Assembly: GCF_025960875.1 (NCBI RefSeq)
Contig: NZ_JAODLR010000019.1
Span: forward strand, 1 to 64,000
DNA from: Crystallibacter permensis
Lineage (GTDB): Bacteria; Actinomycetota; Actinomycetes; Actinomycetales; Micrococcaceae
Direction of reading: 5' to 3'
Length of the DNA: 64,000 nt
Position numbers and translations under genes: made by a program. Below, one piece after another: positions 42,656 to 50,866 of this stretch. The notes under the pieces are model-generated. The model saw nothing but the letters and a program-made list of their open reading frames with translations, searched no databases and was not told where the DNA came from. How positions within the stretch are numbered: position 1 is the first letter of the stretch; every line of letters begins with the position of its first letter.

Positions 42656-43270
42656 GTGACTCCTCTCGATAAAGACTCCGCCCGCGCACACTTCCGCAAG
42701 CTGCGGCAGGATCTGCCGGACACCGACCGGCGCGCGGCCGCCGAACAACTGGCCAAAAATGTCATGGCGGGACTCGAAGCGGCCGGAGCGGAACGCGGCA
42801 GTACCGTTGCCGGCTATCTCTCAACCGGCGCGGAACCCTCCACCGACCTACTGCTGCCCGCCCTGACCCGGGCTGGCTACCGCGTGGTTGTCCCCGTCTG
42901 CGAGCCGGAGTACCAGCTCAGCTGGGTGCAGTGGTACGACGGCGTGGAGCTCGTCCGCAGTCAACGGGCCTGGGTCTACGAGCCGGTCGGGGAACGGCTG
43001 CCTTCAGCCATCATGGCCGATGTCCCGCTGATCCTGGTACCCGGCCTGGCAGTTGACGCGGACGGCAACCGGATAGGCCAGGGCGGCGGTTACTATGACC
43101 GGTTCCTGGCAGGTGTCGCCCGGCTGCCGGAGCAGCCCAAGGAAGTCGGCGTTTTTTATCCCCACGAAGTTGTCTCTCCCGGGACCTTCGAGGTCACTGA
43201 GCTGGACGCCCCGCTTGACGGCGCCGTGACGGCAGAGGGTTGGATATGGTTCGGCCCCGGGACAGTGTAG
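42656..43270 (+). CDS. 5-Formyltetrahydrofolate cyclo-ligase
   Basis: Converts 5-formyl-THF to 5,10-methenyl-THF with ATP in folate salvage. The 204-residue protein has the N-terminal LDKDSARAHFRKLRQDL motif. The diagnostic C-terminal sequence is PGLAVDADGNRIGQGGGYYDRFLAG (about 122-147), with GVFYPHEVV further on. The GTG at 42656 has AAGGA 5 nt upstream. It is followed after 2 bp by a CIRCE element and then by the zinc-ribbon gene. The same pair occurs in mycobacteria as Rv0992c-Rv0991c. Confidence 0.92.
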   Translation: MTPLDKDSARAHFRKLRQDLPDTDRRAAAEQLAKNVMAGLEAAGAERGSTVAGYLSTGAEPSTDLLLPALTRAGYRVVVPVCEPEYQLSWVQWYDGVELVRSQRAWVYEPVGERLPSAIMADVPLILVPGLAVDADGNRIGQGGGYYDRFLAGVARLPEQPKEVGVFYPHEVVSPGTFEVTELDAPLDGAVTAEGWIWFGPGTV

Positions 43271-43272
43271 AA

Positions 43273-43299
43273 TTAGCACTCGGAACTATCGAGTGCCAA
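43273..43299 (+). promoter_or_regulatory. CIRCE element (HrcA operator) before the Ruc/FmdB-like gene
   Basis: TTAGCACTC-N9-GAGTGCCAA fits the CIRCE consensus TTAGCACTC-N9-GAGTGCTAA with one mismatch. It begins 2 bp after the cyclo-ligase stop and ends 50 bp before the GTG at 43350. The arms are the same as those of the CIRCE at 62323 in front of groES. TAGAAT just upstream (43268-43273) may be a -10. Confidence 0.85.
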
Positions 43300-43349
43300 C
43301 CCAACGGGTGGCCCGGACGTGTTCCGCAGGAATTTTCAGGAGGATTCAA

Positions 43350-43631
43350 GTGCCCACGTACGCCTATGCCTGCAAAGATTGCAGCCACGCTTTCGAGATC
43401 CAGCAGTCCTTCAGCGACAACTCGCTGAGTGTTTGCCCTGAGTGCAGCGGCAACCTGCGCAAAAAGTTCAACAGTGTCGGCGTCGTCTTCAAGGGTTCCG
43501 GTTTCTACCGGACCGATTCACGCGATACCAAGAGCACCAGCACGGTTCCGGCCGCCGGCAAGTCCGAAAGCCCGGCGTCGGCACCGGCAGCAGCGCCCGC
43601 ACCGGCCGCTGCTGCCCCCGCTGCCAGCTAG
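43350..43631 (+). CDS. FmdB-type zinc ribbon protein, Ruc-like chaperone candidate
   Basis: A 93-residue protein. Residues 1-45 form a FmdB-type zinc ribbon with two CxxC pairs (YACKDC and VCPEC) around SFSDNSLS. The C-terminal half is low-complexity, Ala/Pro/Ser-rich and probably disordered. This layout, and the position next to a cyclo-ligase gene, match Rv0991c of M. tuberculosis, reported as the redox-regulated chaperone Ruc. A CIRCE element upstream suggests HrcA control. The GTG at 43350 follows AGGAGGA at ideal spacing; the annotated upstream ATG would start before it. A chaperone role here is inference from these points. Confidence 0.85.
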   Translation: MPTYAYACKDCSHAFEIQQSFSDNSLSVCPECSGNLRKKFNSVGVVFKGSGFYRTDSRDTKSTSTVPAAGKSESPASAPAAAPAPAAAAPAAS

Positions 43632-43652
43632 AGAGCCTCCTTAGCAATACAC

Positions 43653-43681
43653 CACCCGGGGATGCCACGGCTCCCCGGGTG
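43653..43681 (+). terminator. Terminator after the zinc-ribbon gene
   Basis: CACCCGGGGA (43653-43662) and TCCCCGGGTG (43672-43681) form a 10-bp stem, 21 bp after the stop. Confidence 0.75.
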
Positions 43682-43781
43682 CTCTGCGTCCGATGAGGTT
43701 CCTTTCCTCCACAACGGAAACTATCGCTGCCCCCGTGCACAGTTCGCCGCAAGCCCCTGACGAACCGGTTCCGGGCCTCCT

Positions 43782-43787
43782 TACTGT
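43782..43787 (+). promoter_or_regulatory. -10 element, leaderless start of the SAF gene
   Basis: TACTGT is followed by 6 nt (GGCCTT) and the ATG at 43794. CTGACG at 43757-43762 could be a -35 at 19-bp spacing. Confidence 0.5.
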
Positions 43788-43793
43788 GGCCTT

Positions 43794-44453
43794 ATGCAGC
43801 ATTCACCCCGGGCGACCATCCCGCTCCTTGTCCGGCGTCTGGTCAGGCGCCATTACCGACTGATCGCAGCCGCCCTGCTTTGTGCAGCCGCCGGACTCAC
43901 TGTCCATGAGCTCACTCCGGCCCCTCTTGAGACCGTCCCTGTGGTCACTGCCGCCGCGGACCTGCCCGCGGGGACCATCCTGGCCGCTTCGGATCTAGTG
44001 ACCGGCCGCCTTCCCGCCTCGGCCGTGCCGTCCGGGTCGGCTGCTTCAGTCTACGACCTGGCGGGAAAACGGCTGGCCACGGCGCTGCGGGCCGGTTCCC
44101 CGGTCCTGGATACCTCCATCGTCGGCCCCGGGCTCCTGGCCGGCAGCCCGCCGGGCACTGTCGCGGTTCCGGTCAGGCCCGCCGACCAGTCGACCGTCCA
44201 ATTGCTCAGCCCCGGACAACGGGTGGATATCGTGCTCAGCACCGGCAACGGTTATGAAGAGCCGGCAGCCTCGGAAGTGCTGGCGAACGACGTGCCCGTG
44301 CTGTGGCAGGCGGGGAGCACCACCGACGGTTCCGGGCTGCTGGGCCGCCAGGAAAGCGAAGGGCTCGTGGTGGTAGCAGCTTCACCGACCGAGGCCACGG
44401 CCCTGGCAAGTGCGTCGAGCCGGGGCAAGGTCTTCCTGGTACTTGTCGGCTAG
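43794..44453 (+). CDS. SAF-domain membrane protein (CpaB/RcpC-like)
   Basis: A 219-residue protein with an N-terminal membrane helix (about 21-39) and a SAF domain (about 45-110: VVTAAADLPAGTILAASDLVTGRLPASAVP). The later part VAVPVRPADQSTVQLLSPGQRVDIVLSTGNGYEE resembles the RcpC domain of CpaB, which serves Flp/Tad pilus assembly. No pilus genes are visible in the window. The gene is 3 bp from the stop of the convergent helicase-like gene. Similar genes sit downstream of the zinc-ribbon gene in relatives. Confidence 0.8.
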   Translation: MQHSPRATIPLLVRRLVRRHYRLIAAALLCAAAGLTVHELTPAPLETVPVVTAAADLPAGTILAASDLVTGRLPASAVPSGSAASVYDLAGKRLATALRAGSPVLDTSIVGPGLLAGSPPGTVAVPVRPADQSTVQLLSPGQRVDIVLSTGNGYEEPAASEVLANDVPVLWQAGSTTDGSGLLGRQESEGLVVVAASPTEATALASASSRGKVFLVLVG

Positions 44454-44456
44454 GCG

Positions 44457-47400
44457 TCAGCTCCAGTGGGGCGGGCGCTGTTCCTTCAGCCAGGCGTCCC
44501 GGTCCTCGCCGCTGTCGCCCCAGGCCCTCGGATCGTCCTCTTTGGCCCGGTCCGGGATCGCACTGCCGCGAAGGGCCGCCGCGGCGGCCTTCCGTGTTTG
44601 CGGTTGCTGGTCCTGCGGTTCTGCCCGGGCCGCGGCGTCTGCCGTGGCGCCGGCGGAATGGTCCGTGCCGTCTGCCTGCAGGTCAGCGGAACGTTCCGCA
44701 GGCTGATCATCCTTGGCCACGTGCCTCCCCGTCCCTTCTAGATCCGGATCCTGTAGTCCCAAGTATCCTCCGATCAGCTGCGCGCACTTCTCCGGGTCGG
44801 CAAAAACTTCGATGGTCCACAACGTCAGCGGACGCCATCCGAGCCGCTCCAGCAGCTGCGGCCGCAGCCGGCTGCGCTCGCGCACACTCATCTTCCGGTA
44901 CTGCGGCGTGCCGTCCGACTCCAGCGCCACCGGCAGGGTCGGATGGTGGTCTCCCGGCTGCAGCAAGGGGTCTGCCGCTGCGACGATGTCCAGGATTCCA
45001 CGGTAATGGTCCTGCACCTGTGCGCCACGGCTGCGGATCCGCTCAACCAGATCCGCGACGAGCGGATCCTCAATGCCGGCAGAGGCAGCTGATACTGCTA
45101 CCCCGCCTGTACCGAGCTTCCGGTTGATCAGTTCATAGAAGTCGACGGCGCCATGGCTCAGCCGTTCGGGATCAAGGTCTTCCGGACGGAAACATGTCAG
45201 CACCCGCAGCGAACGCCGCGCCCGGGTCATAGCCATGGCGAACCTGCTCCGGCCATCCGGCTCCGACAAGGGACCAAAGTTATGCACTGCCCGGCCATGC
45301 GGCGTGCGGCCGTAACCGAGCGAAAAGACGATGTCGTCGCGGACCAGCCCGGAGGACCGCTCCACGGGAACCACACGGAAGGAATCCTCGGCCCGCTTGA
45401 AGAACTCCGAAGCGGCAGGGTAGTTCGGCATTTGCAGGCGGATCGCTTCTGCCACGCGTGCCGCATGGCGGACGGTGGAGGTGATGACGGCCAGCGAACG
45501 CTGGGGCCGGTGACGCGCGTGTTCAAAGACCAGATCCACAACCCGGTTGATTTCCGCCGGGACGCTTTCAACGCCCTCATGGCCGGCACCGGGCAGCCCG
45601 GTACCGTCCGGCAGGTATTCGACCATCAACCCGTCGCCGCCGGTAATTTCGCCGGCGGACGGCAGCCGGGTGACGGCGCCGTCGTAAAATTCCTTACTCA
45701 ACGACTGCGCCAGTTCCATATCGACCGCGCGGTACAACGTGGTCAGCGGCAGTACAGGCAGGACGCGTGCCAGCGCGTGGTAGCTGCTGATGACAGGATC
45801 TGTCTCGGTGCCGGGCGCCTGCTCACGCTTCCGGTCCACATTGACTTCGAACGGCTCCGCCGTACCCAGCTGGCCGTCGCCGAAGGCGATGACCTGCTCG
45901 GCCCGGGCCATGGCCCCGACCGCCGACTGCAGGCTGGTGGCTTCGGCGTCGAGAATGATGACGGCGTCGAACCGTTTCTCGGCCGGCAGCACCATCGGCA
46001 GGACCAACGGGGAGGCAGCCCAGACCGGCATCAACGACGACACCAATTGGCCCGACTGCTCGCTCAGGGACCGCAGGGTCGGTTCGGAGGTCTTGAGCAT
46101 CTCCCGCAGACGCTCCGCCGCCTTGGGCTGGCTCTTGATGGCGTGCCGCCAGTTCTGGGCCAGCTCCCAGCGCAGGCGCGCCGCACCGGAAGCGATGTGG
46201 GCGTTATCGGCCAGCCGGTAGACCGCTTCCAGCTTGCGCAGGTTGTCGCCGTCGGACATGGCCAGGTAGTCGTCGCCGCTGATCATGGCTTCCAAGGCCG
46301 ACTGCCACCAGGCAAGGTCCAGTTCGGCGCCGACATTCTCCGTGGCCACTTCACGCTCGGCCAGATCATCCAGCAGTTCGCCCAGACCGTGCTCGCGCAT
46401 CTGCTCCAGCAGCAAGGTCCGTTCCGGCAGGTTCACCAGCGTCTCGCGGTCGGCCGCCAGTGCTTCCAGCCGCTCCACCAGTGCGTCCTGGTCCAGGTCG
46501 GCCAGCAGCACGCCGTCGGCCGGTTCCGCCAGGAGCCCGGAAAGTTTCTGCAGCTTCTTGTGGATGCCGAGGTAGAAACTATTCAGTTCCGCCAGACCTG
46601 ACGGCACCGACGGGTGACGCTGCGTGGTGGCGTATTCGGCCCACTTGCTGCGTTGCTGCTGCACGTCTGCCAGGGACTCGTGCAGGTCCGAGATGTGAAC
46701 ACCGGGACGCACATATTCCTTGGCCACACGCCGCAGCCGGGAGCGGGTCATGGAGCTCATTTCGATGCCGCGCTCGCGCCGCCAGCCGGAAGATGCCGTT
46801 GCGGAGATCAGGTCCGTGACCGGGCGGTCGAAAATGTCCGGCGTGAACTTGTCCAGGCTGCCGCGAACGGCGACCAGCAACAGGAGCTGCTGCCCCCATT
46901 CACGGAAGCTGGTCCCCAGGGAAATCTGGGAATGGTCAGCCACCCGGTTCATCTGCTCACGCAGTTTGGGGATGTCGCGGGCAAGATCCACAGACAACTG
47001 GTGGGCGTCTTCGGTTTCCTTGCGGTTGAGCAGCTTGGCGCCGAACCACGCGCTGGTGGTCGAGGACTTGCTGAAGCTGCCCAGTTCCGCCGCACGGCGC
47101 AGCCGGCCGGTCAGCTCGGCGCGGTCCGCGATGCTGTCCAGCACGGAGCGCTTCAGCCGGACGGTGGTGGCCGGTGCCGGATCCAGCGAGACGAGCTTGG
47201 CCAGCGACTGCATGGCCTGGTACGGCGAGCAGTTCCAGCGCTTGCGGACATTGTGCAGCGACTGCACGTGGTCCATCAGCTGGTGGCGGTGGTCGATGAG
47301 GGTGGTGTGCAGTTTTTCCAGCTGCGGCGCCGTGGCCTGCTCGTTGCGCATGATGGCCCGGACCAGCTGATCCTTGAGCTGCTGGCTGGTGATGTTGGCG

Positions 47401-48428
47401 TTCAGCTGCAGCACCAGGGAGCCGAGCTTGAGCTCGTCGAGCTGCTTGGCGAACTGGTTCAGCGTGGTGCGCCGCTCCGCGACCACCAGGACGGATTTGC
47501 CTTCGAAGGCCAGCGTCGCCGCGGCGTTGATGGCAGTCTGGGTCTGGCCAGTTCCCGGCGGCGCCGAGACGACCACCGAATGGCCGCTCTGGACCAGGTC
47601 AAGGATCTTCTGCTGGGCGGGATCCGCGTCCAGCACCAGGAACTCGTCCTGCGGTGAGCGCTCGTCCAGCGGCGGCAGGTCCACCTCCGGCACGGGCACG
47701 TGGTAGCCGGTTTCCGGGTCCAGATCCGCTGCCATCATGGCGTTCAGCAGCGGGTGCGCGGAATCGAGGGCTGAGGTATCGGCAATGTTCGATACATCGG
47801 CGAAGGTGGAGACCAGGAGGTGGTGCTCGATGGTCATGCTGCGCACATCCTGGGTCAGCGACCGCAGCCGCTCCAGCACCGGATGCGGGTCGAACCGCGC
47901 GGTGCTGTAAGCCAGCCGGGCCACGCCTTCGGGGTCGATGTCGACGCCCTGTTCGGCTTCAAGGTGCCTCACCAGTGCCGGGTTGAGGCGGGCCTGATCG
48001 GTGAGCTGGAGTTCGAAGTCATCCTGGCTGGGCCGGACCGTCAGCGCCACCGGGGTGAGCATGATCGGAGCGTTCAGCGTCTCGGACCGGCCTACCTCGG
48101 GAACACGCCAGGAGGCGGTGCCCGCCGCAAGATAGCCGACGTCGATGCCGCGCTCCGTGCTGAGCTCAAAGATTTTGGAACGCAGGCTGCGGGCCGTCTT
48201 CATCGCCGCCGAGTACTGGGCCTGGTCCCGCAGCAATGTGGACAGCCGCGTGCGCCGGCCGGTCAGCAGCTGGGCAAGACCGGACGGATGGGCATGGGTG
48301 AGGTCGATGCTGTTCGTCGAGGACGGCGCGAAGTACAGCAGGGTATCTGTTCCCGCGTGCTGGCCCAGCTGTTTCAGCCAGTGCGTCAGAATATCCTCGG
48401 CAGCCTCGTCAGTGCGATCGCGCGACAC
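44457..48428 (-). CDS. Large SF1-helicase-like protein with Vsr-like nuclease end
   Basis: A cytoplasmic protein of 1,323 residues. The N-terminal region (about 10-260) starts with DILTHWLKQLGQHAGTDTLLYFAPS, a DUF4011-like beginning. A helicase domain 1 P-loop reads SAPPGTGQTQTAINAAA at about 288-304: the Walker A Lys is Gln (codon CAG). The motif II equivalent reads VIILDAEATSLQSAVG near 820 instead of DEA(S/T). A motif VI-like AMAMTRARRSLRVLT lies near 1070. The last domain (about 1110-1220) has YRGILDIVAAADP and LPVALESDGTPQYR, the pattern of the MTES_1575-type Vsr-like nuclease. GTG at 48428 is the start I prefer (AGAGAG upstream). Confidence 0.75.
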   Translation of the reverse strand: MSRDRTDEAAEDILTHWLKQLGQHAGTDTLLYFAPSSTNSIDLTHAHPSGLAQLLTGRRTRLSTLLRDQAQYSAAMKTARSLRSKIFELSTERGIDVGYLAAGTASWRVPEVGRSETLNAPIMLTPVALTVRPSQDDFELQLTDQARLNPALVRHLEAEQGVDIDPEGVARLAYSTARFDPHPVLERLRSLTQDVRSMTIEHHLLVSTFADVSNIADTSALDSAHPLLNAMMAADLDPETGYHVPVPEVDLPPLDERSPQDEFLVLDADPAQQKILDLVQSGHSVVVSAPPGTGQTQTAINAAATLAFEGKSVLVVAERRTTLNQFAKQLDELKLGSLVLQLNANITSQQLKDQLVRAIMRNEQATAPQLEKLHTTLIDHRHQLMDHVQSLHNVRKRWNCSPYQAMQSLAKLVSLDPAPATTVRLKRSVLDSIADRAELTGRLRRAAELGSFSKSSTTSAWFGAKLLNRKETEDAHQLSVDLARDIPKLREQMNRVADHSQISLGTSFREWGQQLLLLVAVRGSLDKFTPDIFDRPVTDLISATASSGWRRERGIEMSSMTRSRLRRVAKEYVRPGVHISDLHESLADVQQQRSKWAEYATTQRHPSVPSGLAELNSFYLGIHKKLQKLSGLLAEPADGVLLADLDQDALVERLEALAADRETLVNLPERTLLLEQMREHGLGELLDDLAEREVATENVGAELDLAWWQSALEAMISGDDYLAMSDGDNLRKLEAVYRLADNAHIASGAARLRWELAQNWRHAIKSQPKAAERLREMLKTSEPTLRSLSEQSGQLVSSLMPVWAASPLVLPMVLPAEKRFDAVIILDAEATSLQSAVGAMARAEQVIAFGDGQLGTAEPFEVNVDRKREQAPGTETDPVISSYHALARVLPVLPLTTLYRAVDMELAQSLSKEFYDGAVTRLPSAGEITGGDGLMVEYLPDGTGLPGAGHEGVESVPAEINRVVDLVFEHARHRPQRSLAVITSTVRHAARVAEAIRLQMPNYPAASEFFKRAEDSFRVVPVERSSGLVRDDIVFSLGYGRTPHGRAVHNFGPLSEPDGRSRFAMAMTRARRSLRVLTCFRPEDLDPERLSHGAVDFYELINRKLGTGGVAVSAASAGIEDPLVADLVERIRSRGAQVQDHYRGILDIVAAADPLLQPGDHHPTLPVALESDGTPQYRKMSVRERSRLRPQLLERLGWRPLTLWTIEVFADPEKCAQLIGGYLGLQDPDLEGTGRHVAKDDQPAERSADLQADGTDHSAGATADAAARAEPQDQQPQTRKAAAAALRGSAIPDRAKEDDPRAWGDSGEDRDAWLKEQRPPHWS

Positions 48429-48525
48429 GGCTACTCTCTTTTCTTCACTCTCGGGCACAAGCCTTGACCAAATTGGCATGTGTCTCAAACTATCGGATAG
48501 GACATGGCAAACGGGTGACCGCAAC

Positions 48526-48552
48526 ACTCCCCGGCTGAATTTGCCGGGGAGT
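48526..48552 (-). terminator. Terminator after guaA
   Basis: ACTCCCCGGC (48526-48535) and GCCGGGGAGT (48543-48552) form a 10-bp perfect stem with a 7-nt loop, 42 bp beyond the guaA stop. Confidence 0.75.
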
Positions 48553-48594
48553 TCACAGCTTTACCTGCTGCGAGGCTGCGGCCACCCGTCGGGG

Positions 48595-50184
48595 TTACTC
48601 CCACTCAATGGTTCCCGGCGGCTTGCTGGTGACATCGAGAACCACGCGGTTCACGCCGTCGACCTCGTTGGTGATGCGGTTGGAAATCCGCGCCAGCAGG
48701 TCGTAAGGCAGCCGGGACCAGTCCGCGGTCATGGCGTCCTCGCTGGAGACGGGGCGGAGCACAATCGGGTGGCCGTAGGTGCGGCCGTCGCCCTGGACCC
48801 CGACGCTGCGCACGTCGGCGAGCAGCACCACGGGCATCTGCCAGACTTCGTTATCCAGGCCGGCAGCGGTCAGCTCAGCGCGGGCAATCGCGTCCGCCTT
48901 GCGCAGCAGCTCCAGTCGCTCGGCGGTGATGTCGCCGACGATGCGGATGCCCAGCCCCGGACCGGGGAACGGCTGGCGGCCCACGATCTCGGCCGGCAGG
49001 CCCAGCTGGGCGCCAACGGAACGTACCTCGTCCTTGAACAGTGTGCGCAGCGGCTCCACCAGTTCGAACTGCAGGTCCTCGGGCAGGCCGCCGACATTGT
49101 GGTGGCTCTTGATGTTCGCAGCACCCTCGCCGCCGCCGGACTCGACGACGTCCGGGTACAGGGTGCCCTGGACCAGGAATTTGATGCTCTCGCCCTCCGC
49201 CGCGGCTTCCGCGATGATGGCGCGCTCGGCCTCTTCGAAGGCGCGGATGAACTCGCGGCCGATGATCTTGCGTTTGGTTTCCGGATCGCTGACACCGGCC
49301 AGCGCACTCAGGAAGCGCTCCTGCTCGTTGGCCACGTACAGCTTCACGCCGGTGGCGGCGACGAAGTCCCGCTCCACCTGTTCGGCTTCGCCTTCGCGCA
49401 GCAGACCATGGTCCACGAACACACAGGTCAGCTGGTCCCCCACGGCGCGCTGCACCAGGGCGGCGGCCACGGCGGAGTCCACGCCGCCGGAGAGCCCGCA
49501 GATCACGCGCGACGTGCCGACCTGCTCGCGGATGCGCTCGACCTGCTCTTCGAGAATGTTGCCGGTGGTCCAGTTCGGCTCCACCTTGGCGCCCTTGAAC
49601 AGGAAGTTCTCCAGAACCTGCTGGCCGTGGGCCGAGTGCTTGACCTCCGGGTGCCACTGCACGCCGTACAGCGCCTTCGCCTCGTTCGCGAAGGCGGCCA
49701 CCGGGGCGCCGGCCGTGCTGGCGAGGACCTCGAAGCCCTCCGGAGCTTCGTGCACCGAGTCGCCGTGGCTCATCCAGGTGTTCTGCGTTTCCGGCACACC
49801 TTCGAGAATGGAGCGGGCCTCGCCCACCATGGTGGTGTCCGTTGCCCCGTATTCGCGGAGTCCGGTCTGGGCAACCTTGCCGCCCAGGGCGTTTGCCATG
49901 GCCTGGAACCCGTAGCAGATGCCGAGAACCGGGACACCGGCCTCGAAAAGGTCGGCACCGACGCGCGGTGCGCCGTCGGCGTAGACGCTGGACGGCCCGC
50001 CGGAGAGGATGATGGCGGCCGGGTTCTTGGCCAGCAGCTGCTCGGTGGTGTGGGTGTGCGGGACGATTTCGGAATACACGTTGGCCTCGCGTACGCGGCG
50101 GGCGATCAGCTGCGCATACTGGGCCCCGTAGTCAACGACAAGTACGGGCCGGTGGTCCGTGGCGGCGGGGGCTGGATTAGTCAC
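48595..50184 (-). CDS. guaA: GMP synthase (glutamine-hydrolysing)
   Basis: Aminates XMP to GMP. The protein has 529 residues. The class I glutaminase domain (1-200) has the nucleophile Cys in [10 protein letters not shown] near 92 and His/Glu in [10 protein letters not shown] near 180. The ATP-pyrophosphatase domain has the P-loop [12 protein letters not shown] near 235. The C-terminal dimerisation domain ends [16 protein letters not shown], the family ending. The GTG at 50184 is 6 nt after a TATCCT element, so the transcript is probably leaderless and separate from the upstream DUF3817 gene. A terminator follows the stop. Confidence 0.97.
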   Translation of the reverse strand: MTNPAPAATDHRPVLVVDYGAQYAQLIARRVREANVYSEIVPHTHTTEQLLAKNPAAIILSGGPSSVYADGAPRVGADLFEAGVPVLGICYGFQAMANALGGKVAQTGLREYGATDTTMVGEARSILEGVPETQNTWMSHGDSVHEAPEGFEVLASTAGAPVAAFANEAKALYGVQWHPEVKHSAHGQQVLENFLFKGAKVEPNWTTGNILEEQVERIREQVGTSRVICGLSGGVDSAVAAALVQRAVGDQLTCVFVDHGLLREGEAEQVERDFVAATGVKLYVANEQERFLSALAGVSDPETKRKIIGREFIRAFEEAERAIIAEAAAEGESIKFLVQGTLYPDVVESGGGEGAANIKSHHNVGGLPEDLQFELVEPLRTLFKDEVRSVGAQLGLPAEIVGRQPFPGPGLGIRIVGDITAERLELLRKADAIARAELTAAGLDNEVWQMPVVLLADVRSVGVQGDGRTYGHPIVLRPVSSEDAMTADWSRLPYDLLARISNRITNEVDGVNRVVLDVTSKPPGTIEWE

Positions 50185-50190
50185 CCACTA

Positions 50191-50196
50191 AGGATA
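50191..50196 (-). promoter_or_regulatory. -10 element, leaderless start of guaA
   Basis: TATCCT on the minus strand, then 6 nt, then the GTG at 50184. There is no ribosome-binding site. Confidence 0.5.
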
Positions 50197-50250
50197 GTCG
50201 CCGCGCGCGGCTGCTTGCACATTGGCCTCAGGCGCGCCGTCGGTAGTACT

Positions 50251-50277
50251 GTTCCGGCGGTTCCGGTTGTTCCGGTT
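50251..50277. repeat. Three tandem 9-bp repeats
   Basis: GTTCCGGCG, GTTCCGGTT and GTTCCGGTT follow each other between guaA and the DUF3817 gene, with a partial GTTAACG copy after. Purpose unknown. Confidence 0.6.
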
Positions 50278-50286
50278 GTTAACGCC

Positions 50287-50323
50287 AGCGGACGACGGCG
50301 GGTGGGTACCGCCGTCGTCCGCT
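50287..50323 (-). terminator. Long hairpin after the SURF1-DUF3817 pair
   Basis: A perfect 15-bp stem (AGCGGACGACGGCGG at 50287-50301, CCGCCGTCGTCCGCT at 50309-50323), 33 bp beyond the DUF3817 stop on the minus strand. The only U-tract (TTTTT) is on the plus-strand side, where no gene ends. It still probably ends the minus-strand transcript. Confidence 0.65.
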
Positions 50324-50356
50324 TGGGTTTTTGCTCGCCTGGGTTCAAACCATGGC

Positions 50357-50866
50357 TTAGTAGCGCTTGGCCGCTTCGGGATGCTCGGCCAGGTCTTCTT
50401 CCACCTGCCGGTGGACACGCTTTTCCAGCAGGATCGAGAGGAACGGGATGACACCGCCCAGGGCGATCAGGATGAACCGGGTGAACGGCCAGCGCATCAG
50501 GGACCACAACCGGAAATCGGCGATCAGATACAGCACGTAGAGCCAGCCGTGGGCAATCAGGACGGCGATGGAGAGATTGACACCTTCAACCACCGACGGT
50601 TCCGCCTGCGCCAGGCCGAGTGCGAAGGTCTCCCCGGTGAGCGTATTGGTGGCTCCGGCGAAGAGGAACAGGTTGAAGCCGTAACGCAGGATCATCTCGG
50701 CGCAGAGCAGCAGCAGCATGACGCCGGTGATGTAGGAAGTGACCTTGTAGAACGTCAGCGCCGAGCGGATCTGGGCGTGTGTGCCGCCGTAACGCCGCTT
50801 GGCAGGGCGGGCCTTGGCGGGAGCCTGCGGGGCATCCGGGTTCGGCTGGTTCACGTTATCTGTCAC
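50357..50866 (-). CDS. DUF3817 membrane protein
   Basis: A 169-residue integral membrane protein. After a polar Pro/Ala-rich tail of 30 residues it has four helices at about 42-62, 65-85 (weaker), 97-118 and 130-150. The YKVTSYITGVMLLLLCAEM, HGWLYVLYLIADFRLW and RWPFTRFILIALGGVIPFLSILLEKRV segments are those of DUF3817. The GTG start overlaps the SURF1 stop as GTGA. Location upstream of guaA is common in actinobacteria. A role in respiration or assembly is guessed only from the SURF1 partner. Confidence 0.85.
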   Translation of the reverse strand: MTDNVNQPNPDAPQAPAKARPAKRRYGGTHAQIRSALTFYKVTSYITGVMLLLLCAEMILRYGFNLFLFAGATNTLTGETFALGLAQAEPSVVEGVNLSIAVLIAHGWLYVLYLIADFRLWSLMRWPFTRFILIALGGVIPFLSILLEKRVHRQVEEDLAEHPEAAKRY

